DNA of 64,000 nucleotides, from assembly GCF_013744875.1 (NCBI RefSeq), contig NZ_CP059399.1, positions 5,394,001-5,458,000 of the forward strand, given 5' to 3'. The DNA comes from Nocardia huaxiensis. Its GTDB lineage: Bacteria > Actinomycetota > Actinomycetes > Mycobacteriales > Mycobacteriaceae. Shown piece by piece: positions 42,002 to 50,561 of this stretch. A program made the position numbers and the translations under genes. The notes below the pieces were generated by a model. That model worked only from the letters and a program-made list of their open reading frames with translations. It was not told the origin of the DNA and did not search any database. How positions within the stretch are numbered: position 1 is the stretch's first letter; every line of letters starts with the position of its first letter.

Positions 42002-42643
42002 TTACTGCGCGGGCCGGGCCAGGAGCAGATGGAACGGGACCGGGCCGCCGGTGAGCGGGCGATCTTCGACGGTGAGACCGGCGCGGGTCAGCGCCTCGAT
42101 GACGTCGGCGACGGGGCGCAGACGGAAACCGTAAGGGGTGAAGGGCATTTTCGCCATGGCGTCGGGATCGCCGATGCCGATGACGAGGCGGCCCTTCGGA
42201 CGCAGCACACGGGCCAGCTCGGTGCAGGCCGCGTCGAGGTCGTCCACGAAGTAGATGGTGTTCGTAGAGATGATGGCGTCGAGACTGTCGGCGTCGAGCG
42301 GGAGTTCGGTCAGGGAACCCGTGCGCAGCTGGAGCCGGCGCGCGCCGATGGCGTCCGCGAATCGGCCGCGAGCCCGGTCGAGCATGTCGTCGGCGATCTC
42401 GATGCCGTACACGACGCCGGTGCTGCCGGTGCGGTCCAGCAGCAGTGGCAGTCCCACGCCGCCACCGAATCCGATATCGGCGGCGGTTTCGCCCGGGGTG
42501 ACCGCGACGGTCTCGACGGCCGCCGTCACCGCCGCTTTGTTGCCGCGGTTCAGGGCCACCGCGACGAGTTTTCCGAGCGGCCCGCTCGGGTGACCGAGCT
42601 GTCGGGCCACGAGCGACATCAGGCGTCCGGCAACGGCATTCAT
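42002..42643 (-). CDS. Class I SAM-dependent methyltransferase
   Basis: 213 residues. Motif I is AADIGFGGGVGL near residue 54, with GIEIADDM as the ribose-binding acidic strand end, ISTNTIYFVDD as motif IV and LRPKGRLVIG as motif VI. The fold is Methyltransf_11/25. The N-terminus has a short helix (RLMSLVARQLGHPSGPLG). Substrate unknown. It is convergent with the SDR gene, separated by 18 bp. Confidence 0.85.
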   Translation of the reverse strand: MNAVAGRLMSLVARQLGHPSGPLGKLVAVALNRGNKAAVTAAVETVAVTPGETAADIGFGGGVGLPLLLDRTGSTGVVYGIEIADDMLDRARGRFADAIGARRLQLRTGSLTELPLDADSLDAIISTNTIYFVDDLDAACTELARVLRPKGRLVIGIGDPDAMAKMPFTPYGFRLRPVADVIEALTRAGLTVEDRPLTGGPVPFHLLLARPAQ

Positions 42644-42755
42644 ACTCTCGGAGGGTAGCGGGTGCGGGCTTCGCGCGTGTCGTTCACCACGACCGCCCGC
42701 TCTCGGCCGCCATCATGAACAGCGACCCGCACATGTCCCGAGCCCAGGAGCGCTC

Positions 42756-43109
42756 ATGGCCGAGCACGAAGTGAAGATGATCATCCTGTCCACCGACAAC
42801 CTGGACGAATCCATCCACTTCTACAGCGAAACCCTGGGCATGCCACTGAAGTTCCGCGACGGCACCCATTTCGCCGCCCTCGACGGCGGCCCCGTCACCC
42901 TCGCCCTGGCGACCTCGGTGGACCACCCCATCCACGGCCAGGTGGTCGTCGGCATCAAGACCGCCGATGTCGACGCCGCCGCCAAAGCGGTGGAAGCCAG
43001 CGGCGGCGGCATCGTCCAGGGCCCCTACGACGACGCCCACGAACGCCGCGCCGTCGTCTACGACAACAAGGGCAACGGCCTCGTCTTCTACAGCCCCCTG
43101 CCCCGCTAA
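42756..43109 (+). CDS. VOC-family (glyoxalase/bleomycin-resistance-like) protein
   Basis: 117 residues with two beta-alpha-beta-beta-beta modules: VKMIILSTDNLDESIHFYSETLGMPLKF begins the first and VGIKTADVDAAAKAVEASGGGIVQGP the second. Metal-ligand positions are weak (only a late Glu-type site is likely), so it could be a binding protein instead of an enzyme. GGAGCGCTC before the ATG supports the start. It is close to the antibiotic-resistance-like group, but no drug link is visible. Confidence 0.82.
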   Translation: MAEHEVKMIILSTDNLDESIHFYSETLGMPLKFRDGTHFAALDGGPVTLALATSVDHPIHGQVVVGIKTADVDAAAKAVEASGGGIVQGPYDDAHERRAVVYDNKGNGLVFYSPLPR

Positions 43110-43170
43110 CCCACCCCCAGCACTCGAATATGAGCCGCACAAGTAGCTTTCGCCCCCTCGCGGCCGTCGG

Positions 43171-43797
43171 TCAGCCCTGCGTGGTGGCCAGTTTCACGCC
43201 GAAACCGATGACGATCGTTCCTGTCAGAGTGTCCAAGGCACGGCGGACAGCAGCGCGGCTCAGCCAGGTTTTCGCCACCGTTGCGGCGGTGATGATCACG
43301 GAAAACCACAGCATGCCTTCGATATTGTGCACGAGCGCGAGGACGCTGCCCATCAGCAGCGGCGGCACGCCCTGTGGGAGGAACTGGGGCAGCATGGCCA
43401 GGTAGAAGACGCCGACCTTCGGGTTGAGCAGGTTGGTGCCCAGACCGCGCGCCCACGCTGCGAGCACGCTGTCCCGCGAATCGGCCCCTGCCTCGGGCGG
43501 ATTCGATACCGGCCTGCGGGCCTCGCGAATCATGGCGATTCCCATCCACACCAGGTAGACCGCACCGGCGACGCGAAGCACGGTGTAGGCAAGTTCGGAC
43601 GCGGTCAGCAGGGCCGAGACCCCCGCCGCCGCGGCCACACCCCACACGAGGGTGCCGGATCCGATGCCGAAGGCGGTGGCGAAGGCGTAGCGGCGGCCCC
43701 GGCTCACCGCTGCTCGCAACACCAGGGCGGTATCGACTCCGGGGACGATGGTGAGCAATCCGGCGACGAGGGCGAACGACAGCAGGGCCTCCAGCAT
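43171..43797 (-). CDS. LysE/RhtB-family amino-acid exporter
   Basis: 208 residues with six hydrophobic helices. TIVPGVDTALVLRAAVSRGRRYAFATAFGIGSGTLVWG matches the P-G-x-D/N motif of the LysE superfamily, and WARGLGTNLLNPKVGVFYLAMLPQF is the second family block (N-P-K). Such proteins export amino acids or related metabolites across the cytoplasmic membrane. No LysG-type regulator adjoins it. Confidence 0.9.
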   Translation of the reverse strand: MLEALLSFALVAGLLTIVPGVDTALVLRAAVSRGRRYAFATAFGIGSGTLVWGVAAAAGVSALLTASELAYTVLRVAGAVYLVWMGIAMIREARRPVSNPPEAGADSRDSVLAAWARGLGTNLLNPKVGVFYLAMLPQFLPQGVPPLLMGSVLALVHNIEGMLWFSVIITAATVAKTWLSRAAVRRALDTLTGTIVIGFGVKLATTQG

Positions 43798-43844
43798 GCA
43801 CTCAGCGTAAGGGGCGCAGATCTGTCACTGCGGGACAGTGTGTT

Positions 43845-44483
43845 TCAGGCCGGGGTGAGGCGTGCCAGGGCGGTGGCGAGGGCGTTGTCGGAGTCGATGT
43901 CGACGGGCTCGAGCATGCGGTGACCGTGGGCGTAGAGCAGGTAGGTGAGGCCCTCCATGTCGAGGGTGCATACGCTCGCGGCGGTGCGCACGGTCATGTG
44001 GACGAACCAGTCGCGGATCGATGGGGAGTTCCAGAACAGCACGCTCATGCAGGTGGTGGCCGCGGTGAAGGAGAAGCGCACGTGGCCGGGTAGCAGGCAG
44101 TGGCGGTCGTCGTGGACGGACAGGTAGATGTAGCCGAGGCGGTAGCGGCCGGTGGCGTCGGGCTCCTGCAGGGCGGTCTCGGAACTGCGTGCACGACTGG
44201 CGAAATAGTCGCGGAGCTCGTCGTCGGCGAAGAATCGCAGCAGCAGGTCGAGGTGCACGACCGCGTCCCGGTCGGTCCAGTCGGCGGCCCAGCGCAGCTG
44301 CTGGGTCACGCCGCGCTGTCCGTCTCGCCAGCCGACATAGGGCAGCACCACCCGGCGCTCGTCGATGCGGACCGCCGCCCACCCGTCCGCCTCGGCGCGG
44401 CCCACGTTCTCGCCCACCGCGGCCAGCAGGCGCCAGGCGCGCTCACGGGGGATGTAGATCTCGTAGCTGTAGTCCAACCCCAT
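43845..44483 (-). CDS. Conserved hypothetical protein, 212 residues
   Basis: From the ATG at 44483, which has GGAAGGA upstream; the long open frame before it is antisense to the antiporter gene. It begins DYSYEIYIPRERAWRLLAAVG and is rich in Trp, Arg and Asp, with LPGHVRFSFTAATTCMSVLFWNS and LDMEGLTYLLYAHG further on. I recognise no domain, and there is no signal peptide or membrane helix. It is divergent from the antiporter gene. Confidence 0.65.
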   Translation of the reverse strand: MGLDYSYEIYIPRERAWRLLAAVGENVGRAEADGWAAVRIDERRVVLPYVGWRDGQRGVTQQLRWAADWTDRDAVVHLDLLLRFFADDELRDYFASRARSSETALQEPDATGRYRLGYIYLSVHDDRHCLLPGHVRFSFTAATTCMSVLFWNSPSIRDWFVHMTVRTAASVCTLDMEGLTYLLYAHGHRMLEPVDIDSDNALATALARLTPA

Positions 44484-44606
44484 GCCGATTCCTTCCGCCC
44501 GAATCACTGTGCGACAGGGGCGGCTGGAGGGCAACCGAATTCGGCCAGGGATGGCGCGCGGGAGTCGGTGTGCGGTGTGAGCGCGGCGACCTGGCACGAT
44601 GATCTT

Positions 44607-46469
44607 GTGGATTGGGCGATGGGACTCGTCGTACTCGTGGCGGGAGCGGTCGCATTGGCGGCGCTGGCTCGCCGGTTCGGGATAGGTGAACCGTTCGTGC
44701 TCACCGTGGCGGGGGTGATCGCGTCCTATCTGCCGTTCGTGCCGGAGGTCGACATCGAACCCGAGCTGGTGTTGCTCGGGCTGCTGCCGCCGCTGCTGTA
44801 CACGACCGCGATCCGGACCTCGCTGGTGGACTTCCGGCCCAAGAAGGTGTCGATCACGTTCATGGCGGTCGGGCTGGTGCTGTTCACCGCGTTCGCGGTC
44901 GGCGGGGTGGTGTATTGGCTGCTGCCCGTGCCGTTTTCGGCGGCGGTGGCGATCGGGGCGGTGGTGGCGCCACCGGATGCGGTGGCGGCCACGGCGGTGG
45001 CGCGGCGAGTGGGTATGCCGCGGCGCATCGTGACCCTGCTCGAAGGCGAGTCGCTGTTCAACGACGCGACCGCGCTGACCACCCTGCGCACCGCGATCGC
45101 GGCCATGGCGGGCTCGATCACCCTGTGGGAGGCGGGCGCGGATTTCCTCGCCGCGGCCGGCGGCGGCGCGCTCATCGGGATCGCGGCAGCGGTGCTGCTG
45201 GGGTTCGTGCGCCGGCGCATCACCGATCCCATGCTGGATACGAGTGTGTCGTTCCTGGCGCCGTGGATCGCGTACCTGCCCGCCGAGGCCGTGCACTCCT
45301 CCGGTGTCATCGCGGTGGTCACCTGCGGGCTCATCCTCGGCCATCAGGCCCCGCACTGGCAGAGCGCGGCCTCGCGCATCGCCGAGCACACCAACTGGCG
45401 CACCATCCAATTCATCATGGAGAGCGCGGTTTTCCTGCTCATCGGGTTGCAGGTGCGCCACATCGTGGAGGAGGCCTGGCACAGCGATCTGCCGCACGGC
45501 ACGCTGCTGCTCGCCTGCGCGGCGGTGCTGGTGACGGTGATCGTGGCGCGCCCGCTGTGGGTGTTCCCGACCACGTATGTGGCCTGGCACTGGGAGGGCC
45601 GCCGCCAGGGCAAACCCAAACCGCTGGCGGCGAATATGGCGGTGGTGTCGTGGGCGGGCATGCGCGGGGTGGTGACCCTGGCCGCGGCGCTGCTGCTGCC
45701 GGCCGACACGCCCGAACGAGCGACACTGACCCTGCTCGCGGTGGTGGTGGTCGCGGGAACATTGCTGCTGCAAGGCGGTTCACTGCCGTGGCTGGTGCGC
45801 ACCCTGCGTCTCCGCGGGCCCAGTCACGGTGAGGATCTGCTGCAGGAGGCGAATCTGCTGCAGCAGGCCACCTCCGCGGGCCTGACCGCGCTCGAGGACA
45901 GCATCGGCGAAGAGACCCCGCCGGATGTGGTGGAGGCCCTGCGCAATCGGGTCACCTACCGGTCGCGCTCGGCGTGGGAACTACTGGGGCGCTCGGAATC
46001 CCAGCGCATCACCCCCAGCGGCGAATACCGGCGGCTGCGGCTGGCCATGCTGGCCGCCGAACGCGAAACCGTGCTGCGCGTACGCGATTCGGGAACCGTC
46101 GACCAGGAAGTATTGCAGCAGGTGATGGCGGCTTTGGACCTCGAGGAATCCACCATCGACCGGGTCCAGGAAGCCTCCGACGCCGGAGAGCCGTTGGCCG
46201 CGCCCAAGACCGGCGGCTGCGAACATCTGCGCGCCGCCCCGCATGTCGCGGTGCCCGATACCCCGGACGCGTGCGGGGAATGCCTCGAGGAGGGGCTGGT
46301 GTGGGTGCACCTGCGCATGTGCCTGGAGTGCGGGCACGTGGCCTGCTGCGATTCCTCGCAGGGCAATCACGCCACCCGCCATTTCCATCACACCGGGCAT
46401 GCGGTGATGCGCAGTGTGGAGCCGGGTGAGAGCTGGCGCTGGTGCTACCTGGACGAACTGCTCGGTTAG
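44607..46469 (+). CDS. Na+/H+ antiporter (CPA1/NhaP type) with C-terminal UBP zinc finger
   Basis: 620 residues from GTG 44607 (ATG 44619 is possible). Residues 1-410 hold about twelve membrane helices; ESLFNDATAL is the N-D pair of CPA1 antiporters and PPDAVAATAVARRVGMP a second family block. A helical cytoplasmic region of about 120 residues follows. Residues 530-620 are a UBP-type zinc finger: CEHL, then CGECLEEGLVWVHLRMCLECGHVACCDSSQGNHATRHFHHTGHAV with the C-x-x-C and C-x-x-C-G-x-x-x-C pattern. The finger may sense protein or zinc status and gate the antiporter. The early open frame from 44100 is antisense to the neighbour. Confidence 0.88.
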   Translation: MDWAMGLVVLVAGAVALAALARRFGIGEPFVLTVAGVIASYLPFVPEVDIEPELVLLGLLPPLLYTTAIRTSLVDFRPKKVSITFMAVGLVLFTAFAVGGVVYWLLPVPFSAAVAIGAVVAPPDAVAATAVARRVGMPRRIVTLLEGESLFNDATALTTLRTAIAAMAGSITLWEAGADFLAAAGGGALIGIAAAVLLGFVRRRITDPMLDTSVSFLAPWIAYLPAEAVHSSGVIAVVTCGLILGHQAPHWQSAASRIAEHTNWRTIQFIMESAVFLLIGLQVRHIVEEAWHSDLPHGTLLLACAAVLVTVIVARPLWVFPTTYVAWHWEGRRQGKPKPLAANMAVVSWAGMRGVVTLAAALLLPADTPERATLTLLAVVVVAGTLLLQGGSLPWLVRTLRLRGPSHGEDLLQEANLLQQATSAGLTALEDSIGEETPPDVVEALRNRVTYRSRSAWELLGRSESQRITPSGEYRRLRLAMLAAERETVLRVRDSGTVDQEVLQQVMAALDLEESTIDRVQEASDAGEPLAAPKTGGCEHLRAAPHVAVPDTPDACGECLEEGLVWVHLRMCLECGHVACCDSSQGNHATRHFHHTGHAVMRSVEPGESWRWCYLDELLG

Positions 46470-46622
46470 CGGCCCGATTACTCCCGATCACGGACCTCGT
46501 TGCCCGCCAACACATTCCGTAACGAGTAGTCCGATCCGCGCGTGTCGGCACCCCTGAACGCCGACACTCGGTGGTACGCGCTCGCTTTCGGCGCATTCCA
46601 TCAACCGGCAATCCTCGAGGGG

Positions 46623-47048
46623 ATGATCATCGTGATCCGGTCCCGGAAATCGGCATTCGCCACCATCACCACCGCCTTGGCCGCACTCGCCGCGGCCCTG
46701 GTGCTCGCCGCACCCAATGCCTCGGCCTTCGTGTGGCGGGTCGACGTCTCCCCCGGCCTCTCGGTCGGACTCGGCACCTCGCAATACGGGTCGGGCTGCT
46801 CCTACACCGTCACGGTGCAGGGCTGGTCCGGCGACTACGCCTGGCTCTACGACATCGGCGGCTTCGGCACCTTCAATCCGCAGCAGGTGCAGATCGGCTC
46901 CGACGGCCGCGCCACCTCCACCTGGACTCCGCACAACAGCGGCGTGCATCGCATCTGGGCCGACTCCTACTACGGCGGCGGCGCCGGATCCGGCTCGATC
47001 ACCGTCGGCACCGGCATCAACCTCGGCAGCGCCTGCGTAGTGCTCTGA
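46623..47048 (+). CDS. Small secreted protein of unknown function
   Basis: About 141 residues with a signal peptide (hydrophobic run ending in PNASA near residue 35). The mature part has a beta-sandwich look: GSGCSYTVTVQGWSGDYAWLYDIGGFG and HRIWADSYYGGGAGSGS, with two cysteines. GAGGGG lies directly before ATG 46623, so GTG 46632 has better spacing. A similar domain occurs in small secreted proteins of nocardiae. Function unknown. Confidence 0.65.
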   Translation: MIIVIRSRKSAFATITTALAALAAALVLAAPNASAFVWRVDVSPGLSVGLGTSQYGSGCSYTVTVQGWSGDYAWLYDIGGFGTFNPQQVQIGSDGRATSTWTPHNSGVHRIWADSYYGGGAGSGSITVGTGINLGSACVVL

Positions 47049-47118
47049 AACCGGCCCCTGTCTCGTTTCCGGTGCCGGTGTGCGCACGCCGCCGGCGCCG
47101 GGCACTACCCTTGTCCCG

Positions 47119-47742
47119 GTGCAGACAGGCCAGCCCCCCTCCGACGCCGAGCCCCGCATCTGGGGCGGCACCACCCTCACCGAACGCCGTGAGGCGCGCC
47201 GCGCCGCGCTGCTCGAGGCCGCGCTGGACCTGATCGGCGAATCCGGGGCGGGCGCGGTCACCATGCGCGCGGTGTGCCGCAAGGCCAACCTCACCGACCG
47301 CTACTTCTACGAATCCTTCGCCAGCCGAGACGAACTCCTGGATGTGCTCTACCGGCAGATCGCCGACGAATTCCTCGAACCCATGACCGCCTTCGGCGTC
47401 GGCGACGACCGCTCCCGCGACCGCGCGCTCTCGGAGGTCCTGGTCGACAAGGTGCTCGAAGACCCGCGCAAGTCGCGGCTGTTCCTGGTCGAACCCTATT
47501 CCTCCACCGGGCTGGGCCAGACCACCATCGCGGTGATGCCCGCCTTCACCCGGCTGATCCAGGACCATCTGTTCTCCCACATCGAGGATCCGGTGCGCCG
47601 CCGCGTCGCCGCGGTCACCATGGCCTCGGGCAATGCGGGCATGTTCTCGGCCTGGCTCAACGGCACCCTGCGCGCCACCCGCGATCAGATCGTCGATCAT
47701 CTGGTCGAGACCATCACGGCCTATCGGGGCATGTACCGCTGA
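47119..47742 (+). CDS. TetR-family transcriptional regulator
   Basis: 207 residues from GTG 47119. RREARRAALLEAALDLIGESGAGAVTMRAVCRKANLTDRYFYESFASRDELL (residues about 24-75) is the TetR DNA-binding domain; Y-F-Y-E-S-F is the recognition turn. The C-terminal ligand domain is helical. Its 3' end overlaps the opposing methyltransferase gene by 22 bp. Regulators in this setting often control lipid genes, and the convergent mycolate-type methyltransferase is a candidate, but no operator was found. Confidence 0.9.
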   Translation: MQTGQPPSDAEPRIWGGTTLTERREARRAALLEAALDLIGESGAGAVTMRAVCRKANLTDRYFYESFASRDELLDVLYRQIADEFLEPMTAFGVGDDRSRDRALSEVLVDKVLEDPRKSRLFLVEPYSSTGLGQTTIAVMPAFTRLIQDHLFSHIEDPVRRRVAAVTMASGNAGMFSAWLNGTLRATRDQIVDHLVETITAYRGMYR

Positions 47743-48620
47743 TCTTTGACGCAGGTGAACTGCATGACATCGAAGTGGCCGATGCGGAAGTGGTCGGCGC
47801 AGCCGGTGAGGTAGCGCAGGTAGGTGTCGTAGGTGGAGTGCCCGGCCAGGGCGATGGCCTCGGCGCGGTTCTCGCGCAGCGCACTCGCCCAGGCGTCCAG
47901 GGTTTTCGCATAGTGCAGTTGCAGCGGCTGGATGCGGGTGACGGTGAAGCCGCCCGCTTCGGCGTATTCACGCACGCCACGCGGGTTGCGGCCGACGGGC
48001 AACGGTAGCTGCCCGCCCGGGAAGATGGTGTCGCGCAGGAAACGGAAGAACGCGAAATCCTCGCGGGTGAGCGCGATGTCGTTGGCGCGCAGATAGTTCA
48101 GGCCGTAGGCGACGATGGTGTGCAGCAGCATGATGCCGTCGGCGGGCAAGGTGGTGTAGGCGAAGTCGAAGAAATCCTCGTAGCGCTCCTGGCGGAAGTG
48201 TTCGAAGGCGCCGATACTGACGATACGGTCGGCGTGGCCGTCGAACTCCTCCCAGCCCTGCAAGCGGACTTCGACTCGGCGGCCGGGGAATTCGCCCTGC
48301 TCGATCCGGTGGTGGACGTAGTCGTACTGGTTGCGGCTCAGGGTCAGGCCGATCACGTCCACGTCGTAGTGGGCGGCGGCGCGCAGCAGCGTCGAGCCCC
48401 AGCCGCAACCGATGTCCAGCAATGTCATTCCGGGTTCGAGGTTGCATTTACCCAGGGCCAGATCGATTTTCGCTTGCTGCGCCTGTTCCAGGGTGAATTC
48501 GGGGCGCTGCCAGTAGGCGCAGCTGTAGGTGCGGGTGGGGTCGAGGAACAGGGCGAAGAAGTCGTCGGACAGGTCGTAGTGGGATTGGACCTCGGCGTAG
48601 AAGGGGGCGTGGCGGGGCAT
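47721..48620 (-). CDS. Cyclopropane-mycolic-acid-synthase-family methyltransferase
   Basis: 299 residues. YDLSDDFFALFLDPTRTYSCAYW is the family opening, SAM motif I LLDIGCGWGS is at residues 67-76, and QGWEEFDG...IGAFEHF is the substrate/bicarbonate region around Glu/His of CmaA and MmaA enzymes. They add a methylene or methyl group to double bonds of mycolic or other fatty acyl chains at the membrane face. GGAGGTTTTCG precedes the ATG. It is divergent from the HadA/HadB-type dehydratase gene, so chain-modification and elongation genes share one control region. Confidence 0.92.
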   Translation of the reverse strand: MPRHAPFYAEVQSHYDLSDDFFALFLDPTRTYSCAYWQRPEFTLEQAQQAKIDLALGKCNLEPGMTLLDIGCGWGSTLLRAAAHYDVDVIGLTLSRNQYDYVHHRIEQGEFPGRRVEVRLQGWEEFDGHADRIVSIGAFEHFRQERYEDFFDFAYTTLPADGIMLLHTIVAYGLNYLRANDIALTREDFAFFRFLRDTIFPGGQLPLPVGRNPRGVREYAEAGGFTVTRIQPLQLHYAKTLDAWASALRENRAEAIALAGHSTYDTYLRYLTGCADHFRIGHFDVMQFTCVKDQRYMPR

Positions 48621-48812
48621 CGAAAACCTCCGGCGGGCATCGGGACTTGGGTGTGTGGTCCTGAGTTGGTCGGCCCGGGGTGCGCGGCGGACTGGTCACC
48701 ACGGCTGTGACGTATGTCACGTGCGGCCGGAGGGGGTGGGAGACCAAACCTTCCCGGCGAGCGAGACGACTAGTTGGTATCCCCGACTCGTTCTCACAGA
48801 GGAGACTGCCTG

Positions 48813-49823
48813 GTGACCGCCGCCGCAACCATGTGCTCGATGGTCGGACGCACGTATCGACTGCGCGACTCGTACGAGGTCGGACGGGAGAAGGTGCGCG
48901 AATTCGCACGCGCCGTGCAGAACGAGCATCCGGCCCACACCGACGAGCGGGCGGCCGCCGACTACGGGTGCACCGGATTGATCGCGCCGCCGACCTTCGC
49001 GGCCCTGCTGGGCGGGACGGCACAAACCGCCTTGGCGGACAAACTGACCGGGTGCGATCTGACCACGGCCGTCCACACCAATCAGGTCCTCGACTATTAC
49101 CGGCCGATCGTGGTGGGCGATCGGCTCACCAGCAACATCTCGCTGCATTCGCATCGCGAGGCGTTCGGCGGAGATCTCATGGTGGTCAGCAATCGGGTCA
49201 CCGATCAGCGTGGGGAGATCGTGCTGGCCGGGCACACGACCCTCGTCGCCCGCACCGGGGAAACCGAACTCGGCCGCCGCCTCACGGAACTGAACGCGAC
49301 CATTCTGCGCCATGATGTGCTGACCGCGCCGCCGCCGGAGGTCGACGAGATCGCGACGGTCGGCGCGAATTCGATCGCGGCGCACTCGATTCGGGTGCGC
49401 GGTGTTGCGCGCGACCGAGTGTCGGTGGGTGATGTGCTGCCCGCCCGGCGCTACCGGCTCACCCACGGCGATCTGGTGCAGTACGCGGGGGTGTCGGGTG
49501 ATCCGAATCCGATCCACTGGCATCGGCCGGTCGCCGAACTCGTCGGCCTCGGCCCCGGGGTGGTGGCGCACGGCATGCTGACCATGAGCCTGGGTGCGGG
49601 ATACCTCACCTCGTGGGTGCGGGATCCCCGCGCGCTGCGGCAGTACTCCGTTCGCATGACCAGCCCGGTGTTCGTCACCGCCGACTCGCCGGCCACCGTC
49701 GAGTTCGGCGGCAAAATCATTGCGCTGCACCGCAACAGCGGCGTGGCCACCGTCTCGCTCACCGCGACGCAGGGCGGGCGGCGGATCTTCGGGCGGGCCA
49801 CCGCCACGGTCGCGCTGAGCTGA
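48813..49823 (+). CDS. Fused HadA/HadB-type (3R)-hydroxyacyl-ACP dehydratase
   Basis: 336 residues from GTG 48813 with GGAG 8 nt upstream. Residues 15-150 are a HadA-like MaoC N-terminal (FAS1_DH) fold with VREFARAVQNEHPAHTDERAA and NQVLDYYRPIVVGDRL. Residues 200-336 are HadB-like, with DLVQYAGVSGDPNPIHWHRPVAE and VVAHGMLTMSLGAGYL, which contain the hydratase Asp and His. In M. tuberculosis HadA and HadB are separate subunits of the FAS-II dehydratase, so this fusion joins both in one chain. Expected role: removing water from hydroxyacyl-ACP during mycolate elongation. Confidence 0.85.
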   Translation: MTAAATMCSMVGRTYRLRDSYEVGREKVREFARAVQNEHPAHTDERAAADYGCTGLIAPPTFAALLGGTAQTALADKLTGCDLTTAVHTNQVLDYYRPIVVGDRLTSNISLHSHREAFGGDLMVVSNRVTDQRGEIVLAGHTTLVARTGETELGRRLTELNATILRHDVLTAPPPEVDEIATVGANSIAAHSIRVRGVARDRVSVGDVLPARRYRLTHGDLVQYAGVSGDPNPIHWHRPVAELVGLGPGVVAHGMLTMSLGAGYLTSWVRDPRALRQYSVRMTSPVFVTADSPATVEFGGKIIALHRNSGVATVSLTATQGGRRIFGRATATVALS

Positions 49824-49827
49824 AACA

Positions 49828-49858
49828 CCGTGCCGCGCAACTCATTGCAGCGGCACGG
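49828..49858. terminator. Bidirectional hairpin between the dehydratase and rskA
   Basis: CCGTGCCGC (49828-49836) and GCGGCACGG (49850-49858) form perfect 9-bp arms with a 13-nt loop between two converging genes. The right arm lies within the last codons of the anti-sigma gene. Confidence 0.6.
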
Positions 49859-50561
49859 CCACGATCGGGTCGGTGGTCGGTTGCGCCGAACCGCCGACCG
49901 GCTCGATCGACAGGGCCAGCGCGCGTGCGCCGTCGATCGGCACCAGCAGCGGCGAATTCCGGCCGGGCAAGGCGGCCAGCACGCCCGCCGAACGCGGTGC
50001 GCCGGCGCCGGGCACCAGCCACAGCTGATACTCGCGGGCTGCCGGGGGCTGCGGGACCGCGTCGAAGGTGACGACCGCGTTCGCCGAATCCCTTGCGACG
50101 GTGACGGTGACGGTGCCGCCACCGGTGACGGCGGTCGTCGTCGCGCGCGCGCCGGGCTCGGCGAGGATCTGCTGCGCGGTAACGGCATCCGCGCCTGGGT
50201 GATCGGCGGGTGTGCGAATCACCATGGCGCCCAGCACTATCACCGCGATGAGCGCGGCGGCCGCGGTGAGCAGATACATCGGCCGCATCCATGCCCGCGG
50301 CGGCGCGGGGGTGGTCTTCCGGTCCAGTGCCTTCAGAATCGACGCTTCGAGTTCGGGTGGCGCGTCGACCGCGTCGACGACCGTCATGTCCGCCAGGGTT
50401 TCGCGGACCTCGCGCACGGTGGCCCGGAACGCGGCCGCCGCGGTGTCGTCGGCGGTGTCGAGCCACGCCTCCACCGCGTAGCGCTGCGTCTCGGGCAGCG
50501 CGTCGAGGGCGTAGGGGTAGGCCAGATCGCGCAGGTCGACCTGCTCCGGCATGTCAGGCAT
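49842..50561 (-). CDS. rskA: Anti-sigma-K factor RskA
   Basis: 239 residues. The N-terminal 80 residues (LAYPYALDALPETQRYAVEAWL) are the zinc-less sigma-binding helices, followed by a single membrane helix (residues about 95-115, YLLTAAAALIAVIVLGAMV) and an extracytoplasmic beta-rich RskA domain with GTVTVTVARDSANAVVTF and REYQLWLVPGAGAP. It holds SigK at the membrane until cleaved by regulated proteolysis. It overlaps the sigma gene by 8 bp. Confidence 0.93.
   Translation of the reverse strand: MPDMPEQVDLRDLAYPYALDALPETQRYAVEAWLDTADDTAAAAFRATVREVRETLADMTVVDAVDAPPELEASILKALDRKTTPAPPRAWMRPMYLLTAAAALIAVIVLGAMVIRTPADHPGADAVTAQQILAEPGARATTTAVTGGGTVTVTVARDSANAVVTFDAVPQPPAAREYQLWLVPGAGAPRSAGVLAALPGRNSPLLVPIDGARALALSIEPVGGSAQPTTDPIVAVPLQ

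Noticed and set aside
44100..44606. N-terminal extension of the antiporter frame
   Set aside because: It runs antisense to the 43845-44483 gene and has no membrane helix or start signal; the true start is near 44607.
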